From assembly GCF_900116285.1 (NCBI RefSeq), contig NZ_FPAJ01000002.1:372001-436000 (forward strand): DNA of 64,000 nucleotides. Direction: 5' to 3'. The DNA comes from Sulfitobacter marinus. GTDB taxonomy: Bacteria; Pseudomonadota; Alphaproteobacteria; Rhodobacterales; Rhodobacteraceae. Numbering within the stretch: the first letter of the stretch is position 1; each line of letters begins with the position of its first letter. Below are positions 34,487-43,266 of the stretch, in pieces. The position numbers and the translations under genes were made by a program. The notes under the pieces were generated by a model that was given only the letters and a program-made list of their open reading frames with translations, ran no database searches and had not been told where the DNA came from.

Positions 34487-34818
34487 AACTTCTGATCGCC
34501 CTGTGCGTCGCGCTGCTATGTGCCGGCCCGAGTTCTGCCGCACGCATCTACGAAGGTGAGGAAGCTGCGGCACTACGCTGTGCGAATATGCTGGCCTATA
34601 CTGCGGTGACGCTGGCGCGCGCGGATATGATCGATGAAGATCAAAAGAACGTCATGCTGGGCATTACCGTTTTGATCCTGGAGCGGCATGTGACAGGGAC
34701 AAGGGCCCAAAAGAAAGCTGCAATGGGGATCATACGCGACCGGCGGGACATAGATGCCACGCTGCAGGATTACCGCGCCAATGCGGCCAAATGTTTGGTG
34801 CAGTTTCCGATCAACTAG
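34483..34818 (+). CDS. Small exported protein of unknown function
   Basis: 111 residues with a signal peptide (LLIALCVALLCAGPSSA) and a helical mature part with two cysteines (LRCANM and AAKCLVQF) that could pair. I recognise no family. The start is TTG at 34483, overlapping the stop of the RAM-domain gene as TTGA; no ATG precedes the signal sequence, and the overlap implies coupled translation. It converges with the response regulator, overlapping its end by 4 bases at 34815-34818. Confidence 0.65.
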   Translation: MKLLIALCVALLCAGPSSAARIYEGEEAAALRCANMLAYTAVTLARADMIDEDQKNVMLGITVLILERHVTGTRAQKKAAMGIIRDRRDIDATLQDYRANAAKCLVQFPIN

Positions 34819-35768
34819 ACCTTAACGGCAACCGACCCCTTGTTTGATGCGCGCATTTCCGCACGGCAAATGGCACGGGTAAAGGTGTTCTTTACGCGTT
34901 GGGTCCGGTTCGCATTGGGTACAATCGGCGTGCCGACCGAAACCGTTATGTCGACCTGATCGTCCAAGGTCATCCCGTATGACGCCTCTTTGATGCTGCG
35001 CTGGATTTCGGTTTCCATAACCTCCCAATCAGGCAGTTCAGTCTCGCGGGTGATGCACACGAATTGCCCGTTGCCCTCGTAGGACATCAGAAGATGCGGG
35101 CTGGCGACGACGTTGTAGATGCTCGTGCCCAGATCGGACAAGAGCCTCGCAAAACCGGCCGAAGTCGTTGCCTCGTACACCCGGTCGGCGGAATCTAATG
35201 ATACGCAGAACGCCTTGCATCCGTTCAGGGTCTTCCGGTCCAGTTGGGTCAGATAATTGCCCAGCGAAAAGGACAGGATCAGCCGGTCCACATGGGAGAA
35301 AAACAGCTTTTCAGTTAGGGCAAAGTGATGTTCGCCAATCGGGTTTTCAGCAGGAATATCAAGCGCGTCGATGCTGACCACGGTTTTGGCAGCTTCACTC
35401 AGACGCTCTGCGACGCGAATGCGGTTATACACGTCTTTCAGGTTAAACGGTTTCGAGATATAGTCATTCGCGCCTGCGGCAAAGGCGCTTTCGATCGAAA
35501 AGGCATCGGTGCGGGCGGTCAGCATCAAGATCGGGGTCATGTCGTGCCCGGCGAGCGAGCGGATGCGATGGCACAGCTCGATCCCGTCCATCTCGGGCAT
35601 GTCGACATCCAGCACAAAGCAATCGAATGGTTGCTTTTCAGCGGCGATCAATTCCAGAGCCTGAGGCCCCCCAGCCGCCGTGTGAATATCTGTCATATCG
35701 GCAAGCTCAAAAATCTCGGGAAACAACTCCAGAATAAATGGATCATCGTCTACCACTAGAATTTTCAT
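34815..35768 (-). CDS. Response regulator with degenerate GGDEF-like domain
   Basis: 317 residues. Residues 1-120 are a receiver domain: acidic DDD near residue 8, phosphoacceptor Asp in FVLDVDMPEMDG, and Lys in ISKPF. The C-terminal 170 residues look like a diguanylate-cyclase fold (for example VDITVSVGTP) but where GGDEF should be there is only YEGNGQFVCI, so catalysis is unlikely and a binding or protein-contact role is more plausible. No histidine kinase gene is adjacent. The ATG at 35768 gives MKILVVDDD. The 3' end overlaps the converging gene by 4 bases. Confidence 0.8.
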   Translation of the reverse strand: MKILVVDDDPFILELFPEIFELADMTDIHTAAGGPQALELIAAEKQPFDCFVLDVDMPEMDGIELCHRIRSLAGHDMTPILMLTARTDAFSIESAFAAGANDYISKPFNLKDVYNRIRVAERLSEAAKTVVSIDALDIPAENPIGEHHFALTEKLFFSHVDRLILSFSLGNYLTQLDRKTLNGCKAFCVSLDSADRVYEATTSAGFARLLSDLGTSIYNVVASPHLLMSYEGNGQFVCITRETELPDWEVMETEIQRSIKEASYGMTLDDQVDITVSVGTPIVPNANRTQRVKNTFTRAICRAEMRASNKGSVAVKV

Positions 35769-36155
35769 AACTCGCCCGTCCTTGATTTGTTGCTTTTGCA
35801 TCTAATTCGACGCATCTGCCGCTGAGTAGTTTCGAAGCTAATTTTCAATCTAGGCAAGAATATGACAACGGTCTGTTTTCTTACTGTTTTATAGGTCTTG
35901 GGCCGCTGCGTTATCGCCACAAGAAGCATTCTTTTATACACATAGTACGTTATTTCATTCGGCAAAGAAGGGGCGCGTTTTTCCGCCGATTGCGACAAGG
36001 GGTTAGACGGCGGGCGGTTGCGCAATCCAAAGTTTTCGATGCAATTCGGGCTGCATCAAGATCAGCGTTTAGCAGCGGTTGAACGTAATCTTCATGACTT
36101 GTCTATGAGGCAGAAGGGTATTTCAGCACCCCCAAAATCTGTCGCTGAAAACACA
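35769..36155. other. AT-rich non-coding stretch
   Basis: Upstream of the response regulator. Noticeably richer in A and T than its neighbours and without a credible gene on either strand. It should hold the promoter of the response regulator; I see no motif I would name. Confidence 0.4.
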
Positions 36156-36182
36156 AAGGCCGCCCGAAGGCGGCCTTGTTTT
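36156..36182. terminator. Intrinsic terminator of tRNA-Gly
   Basis: AAGGCCGCC-CGAA-GGCGGCCTT, a perfect 9-bp stem with GTTTTT on the plus side and TGTGTTTT on the minus side. It lies 27 bp behind tRNA-Gly (minus strand). Confidence 0.85.
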
Positions 36183-36208
36183 TATCTGCTGGGGTTGCAG
36201 AAACCAGT

Positions 36209-36283
36209 TGGAGCGGGCGAGGCGATTCGAACGCCCGACCCTAACCTTGGCAAGGTTATGCTCTACCCCTGAGCTACGCCCGC
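36209..36283 (-). tRNA. tRNA-Gly (GCC)
   Basis: 75 nt with encoded CCA. Acceptor GCGGGCG pairs with CGCCCGC, anticodon GCC (complement of 36249-36251), D-arm GCTCAGGGGTAGAGC. A promoter of the stable-RNA kind lies just upstream on the minus strand: TTGCAG, 17 bp, TATCTC. Confidence 0.95.
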
Positions 36284-36393
36284 ATCCTCTGGTAGGGCGT
36301 GAGATACCCATAGGGCGCTGTGTCTGCAAGAGGGAAATCAGCTTTGAATGCACTTTTTTCAAAGTTTTTTTCAGTCAGAGTTTTGGGGCCCTG

Positions 36394-36783
36394 TTAAAGC
36401 AGCGCGTGACCCAAAAGCCCCAGAGCAGAGAAGACGATCATGGCCATAGTCAGAAGGATCCCCAATTGACGAAGAATGATTTTCTGCGGCGTGGAGGCAA
36501 AACCAATGGCATGCAGCACGCGCCCCGCAACCAACATGACCCCAAGCGCATGCAGGGCCGATGAGGGGGCACCAGCCAATTCACTAAGCATCAAAAGGAT
36601 TAAAGCCAGTGGGGCATATTCGGCGCAGTTTGCTTGGGCGCGCATTCGTTTCAGCAAGTTCTTGTCGCCGCTATCGCCAAGCGAGATAGTATTGGCCCGC
36701 CGGTAGGCGATGACGCGAATGCTGAGCGTCAGAAAAATCAAAGCGGTCAAGGCCGCATAGAGCGATGTAATTGGTAGGTGCAT
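36394..36783 (-). CDS. MAPEG family membrane protein
   Basis: 129 residues with four membrane segments. The block GRVLHAIGF matches the MAPEG (microsomal glutathione transferase/eicosanoid) superfamily, as does the hydrophilic loop with RMRAQANCAEYAPLAL. Bacterial members may be glutathione transferases, but the substrate is unknown. The ATG at 36783 gives MHLPITSLYAAL; no good ribosome binding site is visible, and an open extension of 27 codons upstream cannot be fully excluded. Confidence 0.8.
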   Translation of the reverse strand: MHLPITSLYAALTALIFLTLSIRVIAYRRANTISLGDSGDKNLLKRMRAQANCAEYAPLALILLMLSELAGAPSSALHALGVMLVAGRVLHAIGFASTPQKIILRQLGILLTMAMIVFSALGLLGHALL

Positions 36784-36889
36784 AGGTAGGCGTCCATTTG
36801 TTTCAGGTTCAAATGGCACCTTAAGGCAAAACGCAATTTTCAAAAGCTTTTGCTGCATAGGCAAAGCGCTGCGCTGTCGAGAGAGGGGC

Positions 36890-36921
36890 TATAACAGACG
36901 TAAAATATAACAGACGTGAAA
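36890..36921. repeat. Short tandem duplication
   Basis: TATAACAGACGTAAAA directly followed by TATAACAGACGTGAAA: a 16-bp unit repeated twice with one change, beside the ctaD terminator. Confidence 0.6.
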
Positions 36922-36955
36922 AAGGGGCCTCAACCGCCGTTGGAGCCCCTTTTTG
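36919..36955. terminator. Intrinsic terminator of ctaD
   Basis: AAAAGGGGC pairs with GCCCCTTTTT around an inner imperfect stem. It is symmetrical enough to work in both directions; ctaD ends at 36975 on the minus strand. Confidence 0.8.
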
Positions 36956-36974
36956 TTGCGTGCTGTGCTTTGCC

Positions 36975-38648
36975 TTAGTGGCTTGGCTGCTTGTCCCATT
37001 CTTCCTGCTTTGGCAGGATTTCGAATGTGTGCTCTGGGGGTGGGCTTGGCAAAGTCCACTCAAGCGTGTCGGCATATTCGTTCCATGGGTTTGCAGCCGT
37101 GCTCCGTGCGCCTCGGGTCAATGTGTAAAAGATGACGCCGAAGAAGAAGATAAAGGATGCAAAGCTGAGGAACGCGCCGATCGAGGACCACAGGTTCCAG
37201 TAGGCAAATGCCTCTGGGTAGTCGATGTAGCGACGTGGCATGCCCTGACGGCCCAAGAAGTGCTGTGGGAAGAAGGTCAGGTTTGCGCCGATGAACATCG
37301 CCCAGAAGTGCAGCTTGCCCGCCCATTCAGGGTACATACGGCCCGACATCTTTGGCAGGTAAAAATAGATGCCTGCAAAGATGGCGAACACGGCACCCAG
37401 CGACATCACATAGTGGAAGTGGGCAACCACATAGTAGGTGTCGTGGTAATAACGGTCCACAGCGGCTTGCGACAGAACGATCCCTGTGACCCCACCAACG
37501 GTGAAGAGAAACAAGAAGCCGAAGGCCCAAAGCATTGGCGTTTTGAATTCAATAGAACCGCCCCACATGGTGGCAATCCAGCTGAACACCTTGACGCCTG
37601 TCGGCACCGCGATGACCATGGTGGCAAGCATGAAATAGGCTTGTTGGTTCAGTGTCAGACCGACGGTGTACATGTGGTGTGCCCATACAACAAAGCCCAA
37701 CGCACCGATGGCGATGATCGCCCAGACCATTGGCAAATAGCCAAAGATCGGTTTGCGGCTGAACGTGGCGATGACGTGGCTGATGATACCAAAGCCGGGC
37801 AGAATGATAATGTACACTTCGGGGTGACCGAAGAACCACAAGATGTGCTGGTACAGTACCGGATCGCCGCCGCCTGCTGGGTCAAAGAACGCAAAGCCAA
37901 AGTTACGGTCCATCAGCAGCATGGTGATTGCGCCAGCCAAAACGGGCAGGGACAGCAAGATCAGCCAGCTGGTGACAAAGATCGACCAGCTGAACAATGG
38001 CACCTTGAACAGGGTCATGCCGGGGGCACGCATGTTCAGGAAGGTGGTGATCATGTTGATCGCACCAAGGATCGAGGACGCGCCGGATACGTGAACCGCG
38101 AAGATCGCGAAATCCATCGACATCCCACCCTCGCGGACGGACAGAGGAGGATACAGAACCCAGCCAACGCCAGAACCCAGCTGGCCGTTGCCGCCCGGTG
38201 TCAGAACCGAACAGATTGCCAGGGTTGTACCGCCAACATACAGCCAGAAAGACAGGTTGTTCATGCGTGGGAATGCCATGTCAGGCGCGCCGATCTGCAG
38301 CGGCATGAAGTAGTTGCCAAAGCCGCCGAAAAGGGCGGGGATAACCACAAAGAACATCATCAGGATGCCGTGGCCTGTGATCAGAACGTTCCAGAGATGT
38401 CCGTTTGGCGTACATGTCGCTGAACTGTCAGCAATAAAACGCGCACCTTCCATACACATGTACTGAACACCTGGGTGCATCAGCTCAAGTCGCATATAGA
38501 TGGTAAAACTGACAGAAACAAAGCCAACGAGGGCTGAGACGATCAGATATAGAATACCGATGTCTTTGTGGTTCGTGGACATAAACCAGCGTGTGAAAAA
38601 TCCACGCTCGTCGTGATGGTCTTGCCCGTGAATGGCTGCGTCGGCCAT
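36975..38648 (-). CDS. ctaD: Cytochrome c oxidase subunit I (aa3 type)
   Basis: 557 residues with about 12 membrane helices. Heme a3/CuB ligands are in [14 protein letters not shown] and the WAHHMYTVG segment; [20 protein letters not shown] carries the two axial histidines of helix X; TGVKVFSW holds the K-channel Lys. It is the catalytic core of the respiratory aa3 oxidase in the inner membrane. CAGGAGG stands 7 bases before the ATG. Subunits II and III and the assembly genes are not next to it, which is a common arrangement in Rhodobacterales, where ctaD stands alone. Confidence 0.97.
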   Translation of the reverse strand: MADAAIHGQDHHDERGFFTRWFMSTNHKDIGILYLIVSALVGFVSVSFTIYMRLELMHPGVQYMCMEGARFIADSSATCTPNGHLWNVLITGHGILMMFFVVIPALFGGFGNYFMPLQIGAPDMAFPRMNNLSFWLYVGGTTLAICSVLTPGGNGQLGSGVGWVLYPPLSVREGGMSMDFAIFAVHVSGASSILGAINMITTFLNMRAPGMTLFKVPLFSWSIFVTSWLILLSLPVLAGAITMLLMDRNFGFAFFDPAGGGDPVLYQHILWFFGHPEVYIIILPGFGIISHVIATFSRKPIFGYLPMVWAIIAIGALGFVVWAHHMYTVGLTLNQQAYFMLATMVIAVPTGVKVFSWIATMWGGSIEFKTPMLWAFGFLFLFTVGGVTGIVLSQAAVDRYYHDTYYVVAHFHYVMSLGAVFAIFAGIYFYLPKMSGRMYPEWAGKLHFWAMFIGANLTFFPQHFLGRQGMPRRYIDYPEAFAYWNLWSSIGAFLSFASFIFFFGVIFYTLTRGARSTAANPWNEYADTLEWTLPSPPPEHTFEILPKQEEWDKQPSH

Positions 38649-39022
38649 GCGGTGCCTCCTGAGATTGGTTGGTCAACCCACGCCCCGACAGGGAACGCGC
38701 GTTGGATTATCATTCGTTTTAGTGCGCCTTGCCCACAGGGGCAATGGCCACCATTGCCGCAGGGGCGGTATTTTCTCAAAAAAGCAAGCGCGTGGCAGCT
38801 ACGCTGATTTTGGAAAAAAGGCTGTTATGGCTACGTTTTTCGGACCTTTCGCCCGACAGGTAAGATGAAACAAGTGAAACATATGTAAATTTCAGAATAC
38901 CTTTTGACCGAAAAGCCGCTGTAGGCACCGTTTTCTGGACTGTTTCATGGCGTGGCCGTCCGGAATGCCAGCTGGGGCAGTCGGCATCGACCGCGGGCAA
39001 TGCGCGCGCGAATCAAGATGTA
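38649..39022. other. Non-coding region upstream of ctaD
   Basis: 374 bp between the ctaD start and the lipB stop, both on the minus strand. No credible gene. It must contain the ctaD promoter, but I see no convincing -35/-10 pair or regulator dyad. Confidence 0.4.
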
Positions 39023-39679
39023 CTATCGCTGGGGGTCGAAAATCTTATCAAAGGTGGCCCTCAACGCGACGTCGAGAGTATCCATCGTGACAGGCAGCCC
39101 GAGATCCACCAGCGACGTAACACCATGGCCGCTGATCCCGCAGGGCACAATGCCATCAAAGTGGCTCAGATCAGGGTCAACGTTGATGCTGATGCCGTGA
39201 AAGCTAATCCATTTACGCAGACGTATGCCAATGGCCGCGATTTTATCCTCTGCCGTATTTCCAATCGCTGTCAGTGGTTTATCAGGTCGTTCAACCCAGA
39301 CGCCAACCCGGCCCTCGCGTATTTCGCCGGTGACGTTAAAGCTGTCGAGGGTTGCAATCACCCAAGCCTCCAAGTCTTGGACAAAGCGGCGCACATCACG
39401 TCCCCGTTTTCCCACATCCAACATAACATAGACGACCCGCTGGCCCGGCCCATGATAGGTATATTGCCCGCCGCGCCGGGTATCGTAGACGGGAAACCGA
39501 TCAGGATCGGTCAGATCATCGATTTTGGCCGAGGTGCCAGCGGTATAAAGGGCAGGATGCTCAACCAGCCAGATGCATTCGTCCGCCGTATCCGCCGCGA
39601 TTTGGGTCGCACGCTCTTCCATCCACGCCTCGGCGGTCCTGAAATCGGTCAAGCCATCAGAGATGATCCATTCCACCAT
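39023..39679 (-). CDS. lipB: Octanoyltransferase LipB
   Basis: 218 residues. The family blocks are [20 protein letters not shown], the catalytic Lys in [13 protein letters not shown] and the catalytic Cys in [11 protein letters not shown]. It moves octanoyl from acyl carrier protein to the lipoyl domains of 2-oxoacid dehydrogenases and the glycine cleavage system. It stands 48 bp downstream of the DsbA-like gene on the same strand and may share its transcript. Confidence 0.95.
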   Translation of the reverse strand: MVEWIISDGLTDFRTAEAWMEERATQIAADTADECIWLVEHPALYTAGTSAKIDDLTDPDRFPVYDTRRGGQYTYHGPGQRVVYVMLDVGKRGRDVRRFVQDLEAWVIATLDSFNVTGEIREGRVGVWVERPDKPLTAIGNTAEDKIAAIGIRLRKWISFHGISINVDPDLSHFDGIVPCGISGHGVTSLVDLGLPVTMDTLDVALRATFDKIFDPQR

Positions 39680-39727
39680 TTTCAGTCGCTTTTTGCCCCG
39701 CTATTGGCTGACATAATACTGCCGCCG

Positions 39728-40402
39728 TTAGGCCGCTGTCTTTTCCGCCATGATTTTCTGGATGACTTGGCCATAGTTCTCTGCACCCTGCGCACCGGTT
39801 ACCAGATATTTACCCTCGAACACCATCGCGGGCACGCCGCTGATTCCTTGACCGGTCCACGACCCTTCCAGCTCGCGCACCGCATCTGCGTGGCTGCCGC
39901 CTTCCAAAACCTCGACGGCTTGGGCGCGGTCAAGGCCCACTTCTTCGGCAACATCGGCCAACACGCTATGATCAGAGACATCGCGCCCTTGTGTGAAATG
40001 CGCATTGAACAGGGCCAGCTTCAGGGGGTGCTGAAGATTGTATTCCTGCGCCCAGTGCAACAGCTGATGCGCGGCAAAGCTGTTAACGATACGGCTGTCG
40101 GGGGTGAAGTTGAAATCAATGCCCAACCCTTCGCCAATTTGCACCAGCTGCGCCCGGTTCTGTGCTGACTGCTCGGCGCTCGCGCCGTATTTCTCCATAA
40201 TATGCTCGGCCGTATTCTGACCTTCGGGTGGCATCTGCGGGTTCAGTTCGAACGGATGCCAGCGGATGAAAGCGCCCACCCCGGTTTGCGCAAGCGCCTG
40301 TTCCAGCTGCCGATACCCTACAATGCACCAAGGGCACATCACATCGGATATAATGTCGATTTGCAGGGCAGGGGCGGTTTGTGGGGGCGCATCATTGGTC
40401 AC
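39728..40402 (-). CDS. DsbA family oxidoreductase (FrnE-like)
   Basis: 224 residues of a thioredoxin fold with a helical insertion. The active-site pair is CPWC in ISDVMCPWCIVGYRQLE, and GISGVPAMVFEGKYLVTGAQ holds the cis-Pro. No signal peptide is visible, so it is the cytoplasmic FrnE/HCCA-isomerase-like type, linked to oxidative-stress tolerance or polyketide chemistry in other bacteria. The substrate is unknown. Confidence 0.88.
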   Translation of the reverse strand: MTNDAPPQTAPALQIDIISDVMCPWCIVGYRQLEQALAQTGVGAFIRWHPFELNPQMPPEGQNTAEHIMEKYGASAEQSAQNRAQLVQIGEGLGIDFNFTPDSRIVNSFAAHQLLHWAQEYNLQHPLKLALFNAHFTQGRDVSDHSVLADVAEEVGLDRAQAVEVLEGGSHADAVRELEGSWTGQGISGVPAMVFEGKYLVTGAQGAENYGQVIQKIMAEKTAA

Positions 40403-40581
40403 GGGAGATCACCTGTTATTAAAGACGTGCCCCTAAAGTCAGGTTTTATGCGGGTAATTCAAGGGGCGCGGGGAATTTAGGCAGGGGGGCGGGACAGAAA
40501 ATTCTGTTGTTTAAAATGATGAGGATTGCCTCTTCACAAGGCGATCATCTTTGTCTAAACGAGCGACACCATCCATGGCGT

Positions 40582-40667
40582 GCGGTCGTGGCGGAATGGT
40601 AGACGCGCAGCGTTGAGGTCGCTGTGGGGTAACACCCGTGAGAGTTCGAGTCTCTCCGACCGCACCA
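40582..40667 (+). tRNA. tRNA-Leu (GAG)
   Basis: 86 nt with encoded CCA. Acceptor GCGGTCG pairs with CGACCGC, anticodon GAG at 40615-40617, T-arm GAGAG-TTCGAGT-CTCTC, long variable arm. It marks the left border of the accessory region; I found no duplicate of its 3' end that would prove integration. Confidence 0.93.
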
Positions 40668-41008
40668 CAACTTCGGTTGAGACCTAATATCTCATTAGCT
40701 AACAAGCGCTTGCGTTGTTGTCTTGGGGCACATGCGAGACATTATCGACGACCTTAACCGTGAACCTGCAATATTGATGCTCTGCCGCGATGCTCGAAAG
40801 AGTCTCCACATAAGGTGGCCGAGGTCAGAGGGAAAACTATCTTCCAGAAGTCCCTCAGGGCCTGCTTAGGCCCTTGAGGCTGGCCCTGAGCGGTCTCTGC
40901 TGTGCTTGAAAAACATGTAAGGGCAGCGGCTATTGCCCCACGTGGTCTATTTCCTTCGCCATAACCTCAAGAATAAGCTCATGGCGAAGAACGGCCGCCC
41001 CGCGGTTT
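40668..41008. other. Non-coding stretch with two hairpins
   Basis: No credible gene. A stem CCTCAGGGCC-TGCTTA-GGCCCTTGAGG (about 40853-40879) and an inverted repeat CTTCGCCAT (40954-40962) / ATGGCGAAG (40981-40989). The second lies 20 bp behind the ABC ATPase stop and may end that operon, although no U-tract follows on the minus strand. Confidence 0.45.
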
Positions 41009-42451
41009 CTAGGTCCCCACCCGCACGTCTGTCGCATTCTCAAATGTATCAGGAACGCCGTGTGGACCAAGATCCAGAACCTCATCGCTTGTGTTTCGGA
41101 TCAGCGCAGCATCATGACTGACCAGCATGACAGCGACGTCGTCTTGTGCCGCGATTTCGGTCAGCAGTGATATGACCTGAGCCTGCGTGATCGGGTCCAG
41201 CCTCGATGTAGGTTCGTCAGCCACGATGAAACTTGGGTTGCGCAGAAGGACACGAAGCAGCGACACTCTTTGCAACTCGCCTCCGGAAACCGCATCGGGC
41301 CGCCGCGCAAGCAGACGTGGATCGAGCCCAAGTCGGGCGAGCAGAGCATCAACCTCATTGGGTCGTCCGCCTGACAGGGTAAGGGTATCGTAAATGGTCC
41401 GGCCCAGCGTTCGCTTGCGCGGGAAGGCCGCGACCGGGTCCTGATAAAGCTTCTGAAACGCGAAAGCATGCTTTTCAGACCCGCGGGTGATCGTCCCTGC
41501 GGCAGGTTTGAGCAACCCGAGCAATGCGTCCCCCAAAGAAGATTTGCCGCAACCCGATGGTCCGGTCACGCCGAGAACCTCACCCGCATGGATATCCAGA
41601 GTGATTTTCGAAAACAGGTGTTGCCCCGCCCGCTCCACGGCGAGGCCACTTGTGCTCACGACTGTTTGGCCGCTTCCGGCTCTTTGCCGGGGCGTCCAAT
41701 TTTCGGGGTCGGCGGCTAATAACTCTTTGGTATAGGGGTGTTGCGGCGCGGCAAAGATCTGGTTTGTCGTGCCCTGTTCCACGATCTTGCCCGATCGCAA
41801 AACAATCATCCGACCGCCAACCATCCGAGCCAACGCCAGATCATGGGTGATGATCAAAAGCCCCCCGATCTGGCCCATTTCGGACAAAAGCAGGCGCGCC
41901 ACATCGTCGCGACGGGCTGCATCCAGCCCCTTTGTGGGTTCGTCCGCGATGACGATCCGCGCACCACCAGCTCTTGCGGCGGCAATGGCCACACGCTGTG
42001 CCATACCCCCCGACAATTCATGCGGGTACTTGTTCGCAGCCCCGGCAAGGCCAAGTGCGGCCAGATCGGCCTCTGCCCGCGTCGTTGCGTTAGGGCGATC
42101 CAGCCCCCGGACCAGCCTGTGCGCCTCGGCGATTTGACTGCGCGCCTGCATCAAAGGGTCAAGCGACAGCCACGGCTCTTGCGGCAGGACACCGATTTCG
42201 CGCCCCCAGAGCCCCCGGAAACGCTGTGGAGCGGCGGCATTAAGCATGTGCTTGCCCACACCAACCTGTCCCTTGGCCTCCAGCCCTGGTGGGAGCGTGC
42301 CCATGATTGCTTGGGCCATCAGGCTTTTGCCGGAGCCTGTTTCGCCCAGAATGACCAGTGGTTCACCGGGTTCAAGACGCAAAGAGAGCGGTTCTAACAG
42401 CGTTGCAGGTCCATCGCGGACGGTGATGTCTTCTGCTTTCAGCAAGCTCAT
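41009..42451 (-). CDS. Peptide/nickel-type ABC importer ATPase, two fused domains
   Basis: 480 residues that join two complete ATPase domains, equal to DppD and DppF fused. First domain: Walker A GETGSGKS, signature LSGGMAQR, Walker B IVIADEP. Second: GPSGCGKS, VSGGELQRVS, FIVADEP. The linker near 245-265 has NQIFAAPQHPYTKELLAADP, the typical oligopeptide-ATPase tail. It powers the importer made by the two permeases and the binding protein upstream. Its start overlaps the permease stop by 4 bases. Last gene of the seven-gene operon. Confidence 0.9.
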   Translation of the reverse strand: MSLLKAEDITVRDGPATLLEPLSLRLEPGEPLVILGETGSGKSLMAQAIMGTLPPGLEAKGQVGVGKHMLNAAAPQRFRGLWGREIGVLPQEPWLSLDPLMQARSQIAEAHRLVRGLDRPNATTRAEADLAALGLAGAANKYPHELSGGMAQRVAIAAARAGGARIVIADEPTKGLDAARRDDVARLLLSEMGQIGGLLIITHDLALARMVGGRMIVLRSGKIVEQGTTNQIFAAPQHPYTKELLAADPENWTPRQRAGSGQTVVSTSGLAVERAGQHLFSKITLDIHAGEVLGVTGPSGCGKSSLGDALLGLLKPAAGTITRGSEKHAFAFQKLYQDPVAAFPRKRTLGRTIYDTLTLSGGRPNEVDALLARLGLDPRLLARRPDAVSGGELQRVSLLRVLLRNPSFIVADEPTSRLDPITQAQVISLLTEIAAQDDVAVMLVSHDAALIRNTSDEVLDLGPHGVPDTFENATDVRVGT

Positions 42452-43266
42452 GTTTCACGGCTCCCGGCCAGTAGAGTAAGACCCAGAAGCAGGGCAAAGG
42501 TGGCAATGACCGGCGACAAAAGCGCCAGCGGTGCCTCGCGCCAGTAGGGCAGTAATTCGACCATCATCAGCCCCAGTTCGGGTGTCGGTGCACGCATGCC
42601 CACATGTACGAAACCAAGCGCAGCAATCGCCATGATTGCCGTGGCCGTGCCAAAGGCGGCAGCGGTCAGCATCATCGGCGCGATCTCGGGCCAGATATCA
42701 ACGCGAAAGATATAGACGGGGCCAAACCCCAGAAGTCGTGACGCCTGCACCGCCGGAGAGGCCAGCGTTTCACGGGTGGCTGCGCGGGTCAGGCGGAAAA
42801 ATTCGACCCAAAGCACAAGCGACAGCCCCGCCCAGAAGCCAACCACCGTTCCCGGCACCATCGCCAGCACGATGAGGATGAGCAGTAATCCCGGAAGGGC
42901 AAGCAGCGCATCCGCCAGCATAACCAGTCCCTTGTCGATCCAGCCCCCCTTGGTAGCTGTCAGCGTTCCGAGAATAAGACCTGCAGCACAGGCCATCATC
43001 ACTGCCGCCAGTGCAATGACAGGTGACAAGCGAAGCGCGTCCGCCAGACGGTGAAACACCGAGCGCCCCAGATGATCATAACCCAGCGGCGCGCCAACCT
43101 CGGGACCCGCTAGCGCCTTCGTCAAGGATTGCGCGAGCGGATCGCCCGGAAGGATCAGCGGGCCAAGCAGTGACACCGCAGCGACCGACATGATCAGCAC
43201 CACACCGATCATGCGGGATGGTGATAGCTGCGCCTGTGGTGCTGTGGCAAAATCAAGTGTGCTCAT
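42448..43266 (-). CDS. ABC importer permease, DppC/NikC-like
   Basis: 272 residues with about six membrane segments and the inner-membrane component loop EFFRLTRAATRETLASPAVQ, where the ATPase docks. It matches the DppC/NikC half of a peptide/nickel-type importer. Both ends overlap the neighbours by 4 bases (ATGA junctions), so stoichiometric synthesis with the other permease and ATPase is likely. Confidence 0.9.
   Translation of the reverse strand: MSTLDFATAPQAQLSPSRMIGVVLIMSVAAVSLLGPLILPGDPLAQSLTKALAGPEVGAPLGYDHLGRSVFHRLADALRLSPVIALAAVMMACAAGLILGTLTATKGGWIDKGLVMLADALLALPGLLLILIVLAMVPGTVVGFWAGLSLVLWVEFFRLTRAATRETLASPAVQASRLLGFGPVYIFRVDIWPEIAPMMLTAAAFGTATAIMAIAALGFVHVGMRAPTPELGLMMVELLPYWREAPLALLSPVIATFALLLGLTLLAGSRET

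Noticed and set aside
36342..36372. CTTTGAA...TTCAAAG followed by eight T, as a plus-strand terminator
   Set aside because: The stem is only 7 A/T-rich pairs and no plus-strand gene ends here.
36960..38423. 487-codon open frame on the plus strand, antisense to ctaD
   Set aside because: ctaD on the other strand has all heme and copper ligands; the antisense product is rich in His, Arg and Gln as expected from reading a GC-rich gene backwards and has no domain.
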